Notes under the pieces: generated by a model
What the model saw: the letters and a program-made list of their open reading frames with translations, nothing else
Told to the model about the DNA's origin: nothing
The model's database searches: none
Shown here: positions 36,140 through 48,273 of the stretch, piece by piece
Layout: each line of letters begins with the position of its first letter
How positions within the stretch are numbered: the stretch's first letter is position 1
NCBI GenBank assembly: GCA_036417435.1
Contig: CM070904.1
Coordinates: forward strand, 46,879,908-46,943,907
From: Inia geoffrensis
Taxonomy: Eukaryota; Chordata; Mammalia; Artiodactyla; Iniidae
Length of the DNA stretch: 64,000 nucleotides
Direction: 5' to 3'
Position numbers and translations under genes: made by a program

Positions 36140-37685
36140 AATAGTAGAAGTATTAATACAGAGAATCATTAACCTCTCCAGCAGTTCAACTTGGGTTGAA
36201 CTATACTTTTAAGTGTTAACTGCAGTGCTTTTGGCCAGTGGCCACACGATTCTTATTTCTGAACATCTCTAAAACCTAGAATCTGTTTGCTCACTAATGT
36301 GCACCGTTGTCTTTCAGAATTACTGTCCCTCCTGGGCAAAAAACAGAACTGAACATTACCTTATGTATTCATATTGGCCATTGGCCTGAACCAAAGTACC
36401 CCACTGTGGATAAAAATTGGATAAAATACCCCAGCTTTTTATAGCCATTCCTGTTTATAACCAGCTAAAATCATTCTTGTAATATATTTCATACTGAAAC
36501 CATATCCTGATTGGGATTCTGGACAGGTGGGCAACACATTTCTTCTACAAAGAAGAAATCTCAAAACAGAAGCCATGCTAGAAACAAACACTAGTTGCAT
36601 TTCCTGCCTTTAAAAAAAATTATGCTCAGCAGTCTGAAAAGGCAAAAAAAAAATCTGCAATGAGAATATGAAATCTGTCCATCTCATCTTTTGCAATCCA
36701 AACTTCAGCATCCTCTGGGGCTGTGTAACTGCTCATGTTTCCATGAGAGTTGACAATGTAAAGCTGGACAGAGGCCTGAGTTGGTATCTGGTAGCACAGA
36801 ATTGTCAGTAAACTGTCTCCCTGGTTTATACCACTGTCAGAATGCAACACACTCAACACAAATTATGCTATATTAGAACCTTTGATACTAGTATTTGGTC
36901 CAAGCTGTGTTGTGGAGTTGTTTTGAATTAGATGATAAAAGATATGTATATACTATCCACTCTCAAATTTTGCTAATCAGATTATCCTGTGAATGAAATT
37001 TTCAGGAGTGGACCTGTAGCATTTGTTCTACCACCATACCTTCCCCTCCATCTGCATGCTGCTTGCTGACAGCAGAGCTGATGTGGGAGAGAATCAGTGC
37101 TGGATACAAAGAGACTGAATGTGTACATTGTGGCCTCCCCTCTGTGTGTATGTGTGTGTGAGAGTGTGCGCAATGAAGTGGCAATGCAGTGATAATTCCT
37201 TGAAAAGCATAAAGGAGTATGTGAATGCAGTGCATTCTTTTTTTGTATTCAGAGATGGAACACACCTGGTTTTGGCATACCCTCTTTGTATAAACACCTT
37301 TTATCTCCTCCATGTTCACGTTCCACAATGTTTCCTTTTCAGGAGGTTCTAAACGTACAGTTTTTAAAATGAACAAGCCCTACCCACCATTGGACTAGAC
37401 GAATGAAAACTGATTTTGGGGATTTTCAAGAACAGTTTAATTGCAATTTATGTATTGCACTAACTTTCTTGAATGCTATAGTCATCAGCAATTCTAAATA
37501 CACCAGTTGAATGATTCAATTTGTTTTGGTTTTCTGTTTGACTCACTAAATCAGTAGGAATTGGATACCCTTATTATACTTCCAGATCAGATGGCATGCA
37601 AATTAAATTCAAAGTGATCACTTTTGAAAAGTATTTCCTAATTATAACTAGTAATGAAGATGATAATAATTATTATTGTAAAAGT
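36140..37685. other. Intron, unassigned, with one protein-like minus-strand frame
   Basis: The minus-strand open frame at 36626-36859 translates to a varied, non-repetitive peptide, but I cannot match it to a family. The rest shows GT-rich stretches near 37145-37170 and nothing else recognisable. Confidence 0.4.
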
Positions 37686-37689
37686 AGCT

Positions 37690-37935
37690 AACATATTTTC
37701 ATAATTTATTATGTGCCAGGCACTGTATCAAGCGCTTTACTTATATCACTTAATTTAATCCTTTCTGCTATCCCATAGAATGTGTTCTGTTACTGCTCCC
37801 ATTTTAAAGTTGAGGAAACTGAGGCACAGAAATGTTAAATAATGTCCTAAGGTCATAAAGCAATAAGTGAAAGAGCGAGGACTAGATCCCAGGTCTCTCT
37901 GTCTCAGAGCCTATGCTAAAAACCACTGCCTGATT
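37690..37935 (-). mobile_element. MIR SINE, nearly complete
   Basis: TTATTATGTGCCAGGCACTGT, then GAGGAAACTGAGGCACAGAAA and GAGCCTATGCTAAAAACCACT, run in order through the reversed MIR, from its 3' end to its tRNA-like head. Confidence 0.9.
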
Positions 37936-37939
37936 TGAC

Positions 37940-39695
37940 ATTTCCCATTCACTGATTGTTGATTACCTCCTTATAAAAGTGGAGCTCAATCTTTTCATGC
38001 TGTACCCAGTTGTTAGTGACTTTCTTTCTGTTTTCTGTAAGTGACAAGTACTGTCATAGGAGTTTGGCTAAAACTTTTCAAGAAAGAGAAATGCCTGGGA
38101 AAACACCCAATGCCATAGTTAGGAAGAAGCCAGGCACTACCGTTCTCTGTAGGGCTTCATGTATCTATGCTTGGACCGAGAAACTACTTTAACACAATAT
38201 TCTGTTGCAACCTTCAGGAAAGGCATTGAAGACTCTAGATTTACTGGGCTGTTGATGCATTACTGAGCAGTGCTCTGCCTTGTTTGTTGTATTTGGTGAC
38301 AGCTTTCAGTGACATTTTGCTAATGCTGCTCTTCCATTCTATGAGGGCATCCACAGAGAAAACTAGTCTGTGACCTTGGATGTCAACTTGTCATCAGCCT
38401 GTGAGACTGCGTCGATTCTTTGGGATGATCTGTGACGTGATGGTTCTCTTGTGTGGGGTACTTTTACAGAGGACAAACTTTAGCCCTGAGGATGCTGCAT
38501 AACTGTCTTGAGAATTTTTTGACAGTGGGTCTTAGAAGTCCCACCAGTCTGAATTCCCCCTCCTTCTGACATCAAAATTCTGACTTGAGCTGCCCATCTA
38601 GCTTATTGTTCAAACTCCAAATTCAGTTCAGACTCTCTTTGGTATTACTTAGATGTTCTCTTTCACCCTTTAAAAAAGGGACAAGGAAGACTGGCATCCT
38701 TTTTGGAAGATATTAACTATGAAGCTTCCCAAGCCCCTAAGCCAATGGGAGGACTCTGAGGCAGTAAAGGAAGAACTGACTGGGAATTTTCCAAACTGGT
38801 GTTTCTTAGCACACAATAACAAATATTCCCTCTAAGCATTTCTCTGAACTGGAGGAAGTTACTTCTTACCAGGATTTTAGACATGTTTTCCATATATAGA
38901 AAAATAATTTAAAGGAACATTCTTAGGGACACCCTCCTTCACTTTTTCACACCCAGAGGAACAAAATATGTAAATGCCATAAATCTACATGGCCAAGAAT
39001 CTTAATTGGGTATGTGGGTGTGTGTACGTGTGTGTTCATACGATTGTGTGTGTGTTATTTTTAAATGGAAGAGGATTTTTTCCCATTAATTTACAGTCTT
39101 ATACTTTGCATACCTTTATTCATCCAGATCTTATTGACATAATGATCCAAATTAAATATTGGCTTAAAGAGATGAACTTGCTTATTTTGAACATACTAAG
39201 AATAAGCTCCATTGAAAATAAACCATTAGAGAAACAATTTTGTGTTGCCAACTATATCTAAACTACTTTTTTATAGATTTGTACCACAAAGCAAAGAAAG
39301 CAAAGCATTAACTTCAGTTGCTATCCCAGTGCTTTTCATATTATTTGCAGCATCAAAAATTGAATAAATGAAGAGGAAAGCGAGAAAGAATGTGAACAAT
39401 TGGCAGTTTCACCATGAAATAACCAATTGTATGAAACAGAAAAAGATCTGGAAAAGGATTTCAAAACTTCTAGTTCTGTTCTCATAAAATAGACCTTGCA
39501 TCAAGTCCATTCATTTTTCTATTAAGTGAGTTTATATTGCCCTCTTATTATTTTTAAAACGACGTATTAAGGTTACTTCCCTCTCACTGCCAACCACAGC
39601 AACAACAAAACAGACTGTTATTTGCTTTATCCGATTCCACAGGGGCAGTTTTTGGAAAGTTGAATCATTGATATTACACCTTTCTGGCTTCCATG
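37940..39695. other. Intron without recognisable elements
   Basis: It holds GT-rich bits at 39013-39055. No transposon relic or exon can be supported in this 1.7 kb. Confidence 0.5.
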
Positions 39696-39712
39696 TGACA
39701 AGATTATCTTTT

Positions 39713-39723
39713 TTTTTTTTTTT

Positions 39724-39756
<33 letters not shown>

Positions 39757-40017
39757 TGGCTGTGTTGGGTCTTCGTTTCTGTGCATGGGCTTTCTCTAGT
39801 TGCGGCGAGTGGGGGCCACTCTTCATCGCGGTGCGCAGGCCTCTCACTGTTGCGGCCTCTCATTGCAGAGCACAAGCTCCAGATGCGCTGGCTCAGCAGC
39901 CATGGCTCACGGGCCCAGCCGCTCCACGGCATGTGGGATCTTCCCAGACCAGGATTCGAACCCGTGTCCCCTGCACTGGCAGGCGGACTCTCAACCAGTG
40001 CACCACCAGGGAAGCCA
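39713..40017 (-). mobile_element. CHR-2-type SINE, longer form
   Basis: It is read on the minus strand: T tail, (ATTT)n, GGCTGTGTTGGGTCTTCGTTT, to CACCACCAGGGAAGCC. The target duplication AAGATTATCTTTT is seen on the left (39700-39712) and right (about 40018-40030). Confidence 0.92.
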
Positions 40018-40474
40018 AAGATTATCTTTTAACAATGATTTATTGTTCCCATTAAAGCTGAAAAGATCACTTGATCATAAAAGGGCCAGACTCTAATATC
40101 GTTCAGGGCTTTGGAAACTTTCTTAGACCTCATTTTTTTAGCTACGTTGAGTCAGAGAGCTCAAAGACTTGTATTGCTTTCTAGCTGCTTAAGAAAATGT
40201 ATTTGTCATTAGTAAATAATGGTAAACACAGAGGTCAAAACAATAAGCTCTTCACGTACATATATATTTATATAGTTTTTAGTTTCATGTAATATTCAAA
40301 TAACAACTTTCTGAATATAGTCTCTAAAGTAAACAAATTCTGGCTACTTATGTTAAAGCAAATTATACCATCCATTTATTGTGGACTATATTTTGTAATT
40401 CATTACATCCCAAGCAATAAGGAGCTGACTTAACTGTGTGGTGAAACAATCAAAGACAGAGACCATCTAGTGGG

Positions 40475-40645
40475 GAAAGAGCACTGGATAAGCATCGATG
40501 AAACTGCCTCCGTATCTTGATTCTGAGCTATTCGTTAGTCTAATGGAGACTATTTTAACCCCTTTGAATCACAGACTCTTCATTTCCAAAATGGGAATAA
40601 TAATGAAAATGTTAGGACTTTAAGAACTCTAAATCAGCCAAGTGA
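40475..40645 (+). mobile_element. MIR SINE fragment
   Basis: GACTCTTCATTTCCAAAATGG followed by GAATAATAATGAAAATGTTAG resembles the MIR core (CAGTTTCCTCATCTGTAAAATGGG). A diverged tRNA-related part precedes it. Confidence 0.6.
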
Positions 40646-41335
40646 TCATCAGTATTAACTTTAATTAAGATGACAAGTGGTTACATGAAATCAGATCAAT
40701 ATTACTTAGTTGTGTTAATAATAGCATGATACTAAATATTAATAATCAAATATGGCTTTTAGCTTCCACATGATTGAGTTTTCTCTGATTATAATAAGAT
40801 TACTTTTCTTTGGAGACTCCCTGATATCCAATGATTTGTCTCATTCCTAGCCAAATTCATAGGAAATCTGGATTGGCTTTATCTTATCCATAGACGTTTG
40901 GGAGATTCCAGATTCCAAAAGACTAGCCTCATGTTCATTGGAGAGGAGGAGAAAAGTCTACTGAAATTTTAGGGCCTAGTCTAGTTGTGGCTTTTCCATT
41001 GGGTCAGGAAATTGAGTCCAGAAACTAAGTCTGTCAGAGTTGTGCCACTGCCTATCTTCAAGGAAAACCCTAAGGATATTTATAAAAATCCATCATCATC
41101 ATCAATCATTATCATCACCATAAGAATTAATGTGTAGTCATTAAAAATTAGTGGAAAAACATACCAAGCTTACTGCTGCTCTAACCAAGCTTTAAAGCAC
41201 TGGTTCCCAACCCTGACTATATTTCAAAATTTTATTGGTTATCTACTGCTGCCTAACAATATTACTGCCAACTTAGCTGCTTAAGCAACACACATTTATT
41301 ATCTCCCAGTTTTTGTGGGTCAGAAGTCTGGGCAT

Positions 41336-41841
41336 ACATAAAAAGAAACGAAATTGAGTTATTTGTAGTGAGGTGGATGGACCTAGAGTCTGTCATACAG
41401 AGTGAAGTAAGTCAGAAAGAGAAAGACAAATACCGCATGCTAACACATATATATGGAATCTAAGAAAAAAAAAATGTCATGAAGAACCTAAGGGTAAGAC
41501 GGGAATAAAGACACAGACCTACTAGAGAATGGACTTGAGGATATGGGGAGGGGGAAGAGTAAGCTGTGACAAAACGAGAGAGTGGCATGGACATATATAC
41601 ACTACCAAATGTAGCATAGATAGCTAGTGGGAAGCAGCCTCATAGCACAGGGAGATCAGCTCGGTGCTTTGTGACCGCCTGGAGGGGTGGGATAGGGAGG
41701 GAGGGAGGGAGACGCAAGAGGGAAGAGATATGGGAACATATGTATATGTGTAACTGATTCACTTTGTTATAAAGCAGAAACTAACACACCATTGTAAAGC
41801 AATTATACTCCAATAAAGATGTAAAAAAAAAAAAAAAAAAT
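41336..41841 (+). mobile_element. Young L1, 5' truncated
   Basis: It contains the last bases of ORF2 (GAAATTGAGTTATTTGTAGTG, ATGGACCTAGAGTCTGTCATA), then the 3' untranslated region with a polypurine block (GGGAGGGAGGGAGGGAGACG), TACTCCAATAAAGATG and an A19 tail. The target duplication GTCTGGGCAT stands at 41326-41335 and 41842-41851. No inversion is present, so it serves as the uninverted reference for the element at 14826. Confidence 0.93.
41684..41709 (+). other. G-quadruplex motif in L1 3' end
   Basis: Six runs of three or more G lie between 41684 and 41709 with one- to three-base loops, within the L1 3' untranslated region. Confidence 0.78.
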
Positions 41842-42849
41842 GTCTGGGCATGGATTAGCTGAATTCTCCATAAGGCTACAATCAAGGTGTCAGCCAGGGG
41901 TGGGTCCTATCTGGAGGCTCAACTGGGGACTGGTCTGCTTCCAAGCTCCCATGATTGTAGGCAGGATTTAATTCCTTGTGAGTTGTTGGACTTAAGGTCT
42001 CAACATTACTGGCTGTTGGCCAAAGGCCTTGTGGACATTTCCGTAGGCCATTTCACAACATGGCAGCTTTCTTCATCAAAGCAGCAAGGGATATAGACCA
42101 GCAGGTAAAGCAAAGTTATAATCTTTTGTAAGATATCATGAAGGTTATAACTCAGCACCTTTGGGGCATGCTGATGGTTATAAGCCAGTCACAGTTCGTA
42201 TCCATGCCCTAGAGGAGGGGATTACAGAAGGCATGAATACAGGGAAGAGGAGAGAATCAGGGATCACTTTAAAGTCTGTCTGCCATGAGAATCAAGTAGT
42301 GGAACTTTTTAAAAATAAAGATTTTTGGAGCTCAATCATAAAAACTCTGATGTAAAAACCTGAGGTTAGAGCTATAAGTATGCATTTTTAAAGAAAAACT
42401 TTACAGGTGACCCAAGTGCGTAGCCAGGTTTGGGAACTCCTGCACAGTATCCAGCTACTTTTATTCTGGCTGTTTAGAGGAGATGTGACCTACAAGCCAT
42501 AAGATATGTGAAGTTTATGTTTGAGGAAAACAGGAATAGACTATGAACCCTTTTTTGTTAACCAATTTTCTAGTGATGAGAAGTTTTCTTTTTGACTATT
42601 GATTGATATAATAATGTTAACTATTATGAACTCTGAGTCATGATTTGGAATATAACTAAGAATTGAATGTCATGAATGTAACACGTATATTATTCATATG
42701 ATTAAAATTGCTGACATTTTTCACAGCTGCAATCCTTTTCCAATATTATAGATTTTGGAATAAATGAAAAAGAAAGTTGTTTTACCTAAGGATTTGCTAA
42801 CAAAACTAGAGTAAATAATATTTTAAAATGTAACAGAATAATACTGATG

Positions 42850-43045
42850 CTAGCTAGCATTTAATTGAGAATCTGCTACGTGGCAGGTTTGCAAAGTTAG
42901 AGTTATCTCAAACCCTGGTAAAAGTTTGCAAGGTAGGTAAACTTTATTATCCACATTATTCACACATGAAAATCATGGTTCAGAAAGTTTAAGTAACTTT
43001 TCTAAGGTTACAGAGTTACTATGTTTTGAAGCCAGACGGTGAACC
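42850..43045 (-). mobile_element. MIR SINE
   Basis: TTGAGAATCTGCTACGTGGCA, TTATTATCCACATTATTCACA and AGAAAGTTTAAGTAACTTTTC follow the reversed MIR core, with heavy divergence. Confidence 0.75.
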
Positions 43046-43264
43046 CATTTTAAACTTACTCCGAAGAATATATTGCTAGTTGCTGGATTCAATTTACTGT
43101 AGGGGAGGGGGCAGCTCTCTCATTTTCTTCTTTTTAACATCAAAGAACCAAAAACCACTTCTTCTCATTATAATACTATACATTCTTGGTGTCCAGTCTG
43201 TGGGACTCTTTTATAAAAGGAAACTTCATTTTAAAATGTCCTTTCAATAAATAACCCCTAACTG

Positions 43265-43375
43265 CATGTGACTTCATGAAGGGTAGCAAGTTTGATTCAT
43301 TTTTGTATCCCCAATACAACAAAGTGCCCACTACTGTTTATGGGTTAAAGATTTGTTGCAACAAAATAAGAGAAT
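43265..43375 (+). mobile_element. L2 LINE 3' end
   Basis: TTGATTCATTTTTGTATCCCC and AATACAACAAAGTGCCCACT are a diverged L2 terminal motif. Confidence 0.55.
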
Positions 43376-43379
43376 GATG

Positions 43380-44265
43380 AACTTCTTAAACAAATCAACT
43401 CTCTATCAAATGGTCTCATTGGTACATTGTGTTAGGCTCTACTTCTTGGATGTCTCAGTAAAGAAAACTCAAGCTGTATCTCACATTTATTTTCTCCCAG
43501 ACTCCTATAAATTAACACAATTTTAGACTGTGTAAAAAAATCATGGGACAGAAATAAAGAGTGAAAAATCCTGTATTCCCATTCTCTGCCTCAGTAAGAC
43601 AGAGCTTGAGGAGAGATGGTTTACCTTGTGTCACTGGCAATTGGGCAAATCAGGCACGACATAGGAAGTAGTGGTGTAACTTTGCTTGCCATCTTGGCTC
43701 TCCAGAATGTTGGAAATGACTAAGTAGAGAGAAAATAGGAATTGAATAAATAGCAATGAAATTAACTATATTCCTCTTGTTAAGTCCATGCCTTGAATTT
43801 TGAAAGTATGCTTTGGTGTTTGTTTTCACCCAGGAGGTCCCTGTTGCCAATAATTATGGCTTCAGTGACTCACATATATTTATGTGGCACCTCTTTTTCA
43901 AGGTGCTCCATGTAGTTTAGAAGGAGTTCCTAACAAAAGTGTGCCATAGGAAAAAAAGTATTCTTATTACTTCAGAGCTGCTTCTAGAAAGAAAAAGGAA
44001 CAGGTGTAGGGGCAGGAAGGAATCTTGGGGGGTCTCCATAAACTCCCTGAAGAAAAGCATCCAAAATTTACAAAGGCAGGGACTGAAGCAACGATCAGAT
44101 GAAAATCTGAATGACTTAGTGTCACGCAGAACTCAAAACGCATCCTCCCTATGCCCTCATATTAATGGCCCACCAGAGGTGGAGTGGCAGATATCCCTGT
44201 CAGCTTTCGTTTTCTCTGAGGGTCCTGGCACATCAGGATTGATAAGGAACTGAGAGGTGATTTTG
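43380..44265. other. Intron, unassigned
   Basis: A 104-codon + strand frame at 43939-44253 has no recognisable domain and is most likely chance. I see no repeat signature. Confidence 0.45.
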
Positions 44266-44269
44266 GCTT

Positions 44270-44450
44270 TTACATCATTCATTCATTGACAGACACTTAA
44301 AAGGTTCTTACTATGTGCCAGGCAACATGCAGGATTCTGGAAATAGCAGTGAATACAATAAATGACATTCTCATTGACACAGAGCCTCTATTTCCATGGA
44401 TATTCCAATCCAGTAGCCAAGAAGATTGGTGGTCTATTCAATGTAAATTA
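44270..44450 (-). mobile_element. L2 LINE 3' end
   Basis: CATTCATTCATTGACAGACAC, then TACTATGTGCCAGGCAACATG and AATAGCAGTGAATACAATAAA, form the reversed L2 tail. Confidence 0.7.
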
Positions 44451-44469
44451 GTAAGAAGATTCTAGGATC

Positions 44470-45000
44470 TGCAGGCCCCACAGATTCTTCTTCCTTCCTA
44501 CCTCTCTGATCTCACCACGTACCTCTCTCTCATCTCATTATTTTCCAGCCACCCTCGCTTCCTTCCTTCCTCCCTTCCTCCCTTCCTTCCCTCCTCTCTT
44601 CCTCAGACACATCAAGCTCATTTCCTTCCCAGGGCTTTGGCTTTTGCTCCTGTGTACTTGAAGTGTGCTTCCTCCAGACGCCCACAGGACTCACCCTTCT
44701 CAACATTTGAATCATCTTCTCAGCAAGGCCTTCCATGACTAACACCTCTGAAACATGCCTCCACCATGCCCACCCAGTCACTCTCCACCCCAATATTTGT
44801 TTTGTTTTCTTCAGAACACATACTATCTGAAACTGCCTTGCTTCTTTATTTGTTGCTTCAGTGGCTGCCTTTCTCCTCTACACTGTAGCCTCTATACAAG
44901 CAAGCTCTTGCCTATTTTGGTCTCTTAAGTATCCCCAGTTCTTACTGTACCTGGCACATAATAGCCTTCAAATAAGTATTTGTTGAATATTAAATGAATT
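44470..45000 (+). mobile_element. L2 LINE fragment
   Basis: The order is CAGGGCTTTGGCTTTTGCTCC, TCTTCTCAGCAAGGCCTTCCA, CCTGGCACATAATAGCCTTCA, then AATAAGTATTTGTTGAATAT. It reaches the authentic L2 end. A (TTCC)n stretch at 44558-44602 has expanded inside it. Confidence 0.88.
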
Positions 45001-45624
45001 CCGTAAGGAAATTAATGAATAATGTGGACCACAAGCGATGGTTAGACCCTAATCAAAGGTAAGTTTAGCTTTTAGGGGCAGAAAAAAATATAGCCTGAAG
45101 AAAAAAAAATCTTCAGAATTTGAGAGTCACAAACTTCTCCCCACCTCCCATCTCCACCTGTGCTCATAATCTGACTGTCCAACATGGACCACATAAGAAA
45201 GACTTGGCAAAAAAAAAGAAGAAAAAATAAGAGACACCTATCAAGATGGAAGACCATAGCCAGCTCTAACATCCTGGCCTAATAGGCCAAGAAAGTCTGC
45301 CTAAACAATGGGTGACTCCCAATCCAGGTAGTAAGACCACACTCAGGACTGTCATCTGCTTATGTAAATTTCCACAGTGTGATTCCTCTCAGTAATATTG
45401 CTTATCCACAAGGCTGTGCCAGCCCCACGTCAGTCTGCCAAAAGCCACCTCTCAAATTGCAAGGCTCAAACTGCAAGGGACTTTCCTGGCCTTACCATGC
45501 CCCGCCCACCCCCCCAAAAGTATTATAAAATGAAAAGTATATGAGAAGAATCAGGAAAGGAGGAAAATTAGTTTAAGGAATAAAATAAGGCTTTAATTTG
45601 CCTAAGGACAACTTGAAATGGAGA

Positions 45625-46315
45625 TTTATTCATTCAGAAATATCTGTTGAAAACCTATGAGTCAGAATCTCTTCTGGGTACTGAGGAGAGCCCAGGGGAA
45701 TCAAGACCTGGTGGAGTGTACGTTTTGGTGTCAGGAGACAGATAATAATCAAATACACAAGATGCTTACAGGTCAAGTCAAGAGTCAAGATGGTGACATA
45801 ATAGAGGATAACCAAGGAGATGAGGGAGATGGTCCTCATTTTGGACGATTTGGGAAGATCTCTTTGAGGAGGTACCATCTGAGCAGAAACTTGCCCTGAT
45901 AGGAAGGAGAGAGGAGCACAAAGATGTGGGGGGAGAGGAGAGCAGGCAGAGGAAAACTGGTCCCAGGGAATGAGGGCTTGGATGACATCAGGACACAGAA
46001 GTTAGAAAGGTGGGCAAAGCCAGCCCAGGGAGGCCCTTGCAAATCAAGATAAGAAGTTTTGTCTTTCATTCTAAGTTCAATGGAAAGTCACTGGGGTAGA
46101 GGGAGGTGGCAGATAATCAGAAAATGATCTGACATTATTTATTTTTAAATTATTCTGGCTGCTATGAGTATTTATTTTACTTAAAAATTCTGGCTGCTAT
46201 GAGAAGAATAGACTGTAGAAGACAAGAGTAGAAACAGGGGAACAGTTAGGAGGTTATTACAGTAGGTCAGTCAAGATATGATAATGGTGACTGGTTTACG
46301 TGAGGTAAACTCCAT
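45625..46315 (-). mobile_element. L2 LINE fragment with internal micro-duplication
   Basis: It is reversed L2: TTTATTCATTCAGAAATATCT, GGGTACTGAGGAGAGCCCAGG, AGGAGGTACCATCTGAGCAGA, GGCCCTTGCAAATCAAGATAA and AGGAGGTTATTACAGTAGGTC. TTCTGGCTGCTATGAG occurs twice (near 46153 and 46187), where L2 normally has it once. Confidence 0.85.
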
Positions 46316-46404
46316 GTTCTACTGTACTTTGTCTCATTTTCTATGTGTCTTTTGAACAATTTTCTTTTAGGCCATTAGGTGCAAAGAGAACATTGATGTC
46401 CAGG

Positions 46405-46545
46405 AGTTAGAAAACTTAGATCAGTTTCCGTATCACCACTTATTAACTGTGTCCTCTTGCTCACCTTACTTAGCCTTCACAGGCCAATTTTCTTATCTTT
46501 AAAGCAAGACCTTCTGTTCACTTGAGATGAGTTAGTCACATGAAA
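46405..46545 (+). mobile_element. MIR SINE fragment
   Basis: ACTTATTAACTGTGTCCTCTT, then CAATTTTCTTATCTTTAAAGC, follow the MIR core on the + strand. Confidence 0.65.
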
Positions 46546-47223
46546 TAATGAGCCAGTTATACCGGAAAATGCTACACCATACCTCGTTTTGTTGTGGTTC
46601 ACTTTACTGCGCTTCATAGACACTGCCTTTTCCACAAATTGAAGGTTTGTGGCAACCCTGACCAAGTTTATCCATGCCATTCTTCCAACAGCATTTGCTC
46701 ACCGTGTGTCCCTGTGTCACATTTTGGTAATTCTCACAGTATTTCAAACTTTTTCATTATAATGATTGTTATGGTGATCTGTGATCAGTTATCTTTGACG
46801 TTACTATCGTAATTGTTTTGGGGCACTGTGAACCACGCCCATGTAAGACAGTGAGCTTAATCCATAAACGGTGTGTGTGTGTTCTGTCTGGTCCACCAAC
46901 CAGCTATTCCCTTGTCTCTCTCCTTCTTCATAGGTTTCCCTATTCCCTAAGACACAGCAAAACTGAAATCAGGCCAATTAATAACCCTACAATGACCTTT
47001 AAGTGTTAAGTAAACACTTAAATCAAAAGCTAGAAATGATTAAGCTGAGTGAGGAAGGTATATCAAAAGCTGTGATAGGTAGAAAGCTAGGCCTCTTGCA
47101 CCAGTTAGCCAAGTTATGAATCAAAGCAAAAATTTTTTTAAAAAAATTAGAAGTGCTACTCCAGTGAACTCACAAATGATAAGAAAGTGAAACAGTCTTA
47201 TTGCTAATACAGAGAAAGTTTTA

Positions 47224-48273
47224 GTGGTCTGGATAGAAGATCAAACCAGCCACAACATTCCTTTAAGCCAAAGCCTAATCCAGAGCGAGGCCCTAACTCT
47301 CTTCAATTCTATGAAGGCTGAGAGAGATGAGGAACCTGCAGAGGAAAAGTTGGAAGCCAGCAGAGGTTGGTTCAGGAGGTTTAAGGACAGAAGCTGTCTC
47401 CATAACATCAAAGTACAAGGTGAAGCAGCAAGTGCTGATGTAGACGCTGCAGCAAGTTGCCCAGAAGCTCTAGCTAAGATAATTAATGAAGGTGACTACA
47501 ACTAAACAACAAATTTTCAATGCAGATGAAACAGCCTTATATTGGAAGAAGGCACCATCTAGGACTTTCATAGTTAAAGAAGTCAATGCTGGCTTCAAAG
47601 CTTCAAAGGACAGGCTGACTCTCTAATAAGAAGAGGCTAATAATGTTCTAATGACTTTAAGTTGAAGCCAGTGCTCATTTACTATTCTGAAAATCCAAGG
47701 GCCCTGAAGAATTATGCTGAATCCACTCTTCCTGTGCTCTATAAATGGAACAACAAAGCCTGGGTGACAGCACATCTGTTGACAACATGGTTTACTGAAT
47801 ATTTTAAGCCCACTGTTGAGACCTACTGCTCAGAAAAAAAGATTTCTTTCAAACTATTACTGTTCGTTCACAATGCACCTAGTCACCCTAGAGCTCTGAT
47901 GGAGATGGACAATGAGATTAATGTTTTCATGCCGGCTAACAGCACCCATTCTGCAGCCCTTGGGGCAAGGGGTAATTTTGACTTTCAAGTCTTATTATTT
48001 CAGAAATACATTTCATAAAGCTATATAGATAGTGACTCATCTGATGGATTTGGGCCAAGTAAATTGAAAACCTTCTGGAAAGGATTCACCATTCTAGATG
48101 CCACTAAGAACATTAGTGATTCATGGGAAGAAGCTGAAATATCAACATCAATAAAAGTTTGGAAGAAGTTGATTCCAGCCTTCATGAATGACTTGGAGGG
48201 GCTCAAGACTTCAGTGGAGGAAGTGACTGCAGATGCGGTGGAGAGGGCAAGAGAACTAAAAGTGCAGCCTAAG
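47224..48273 (+). pseudogene. Tigger1 transposase remnant
   Basis: Separate frames cover the transposase. Frame 47224-47505 holds the CENP-B/Tc5-type DNA-binding region (phrase [17 protein letters not shown]). A second frame near 47512 holds NADETALYWKK with the first catalytic Asp intact (codon 47525-47527). Frame 47662-48018 holds [14 protein letters not shown], where the second catalytic Asp is His (codon 47869-47871). The third Asp position, after a ILQP-like phrase, is Gly in the ancestral frame (47963-47965). Frameshifts and stops (for example TAATAA near 47622) separate the pieces. In living pogo-type enzymes these three acidic residues bind the metal ions for cutting and joining DNA. 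The last open frame runs past the break into inverted L1 sequence at 48274. Confidence 0.9.

Larger units (their letters stand above)
41220..42310 (+). repeat. Medium-age interspersed repeat, interrupted by an L1
   Basis: TTATCTACTGCTGCCTAACAA, TTAGCTGCTTAAGCAACACAC and ATCTCCCAGTTTTTGTGGGTC begin a repeat recurrent in mammalian genomes. It continues after the L1 insertion with GGTGTCAGCCAGGGGTGGGTC and CTGGCTGTTGGCCAAAGGCC. I recognise the pattern but not its family name with certainty. Confidence 0.65.

Noticed and set aside
38749..38790. Candidate next RhoGAP exon because of a TGGGAGGACTC phrase
   Set aside because: The frame around it does not continue the RhoGAP sequence and no AG acceptor stands in the right phase.
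43939..44253. 104-codon + strand frame
   Set aside because: It has no recognised domain, no splice context or conservation evidence, and its length is within chance for 64 kb.
45630..46069. Open frames on both strands near 45.6-46.1 kb
   Set aside because: They fall inside the reversed L2 at 45625-46315, which retains long accidental open frames.
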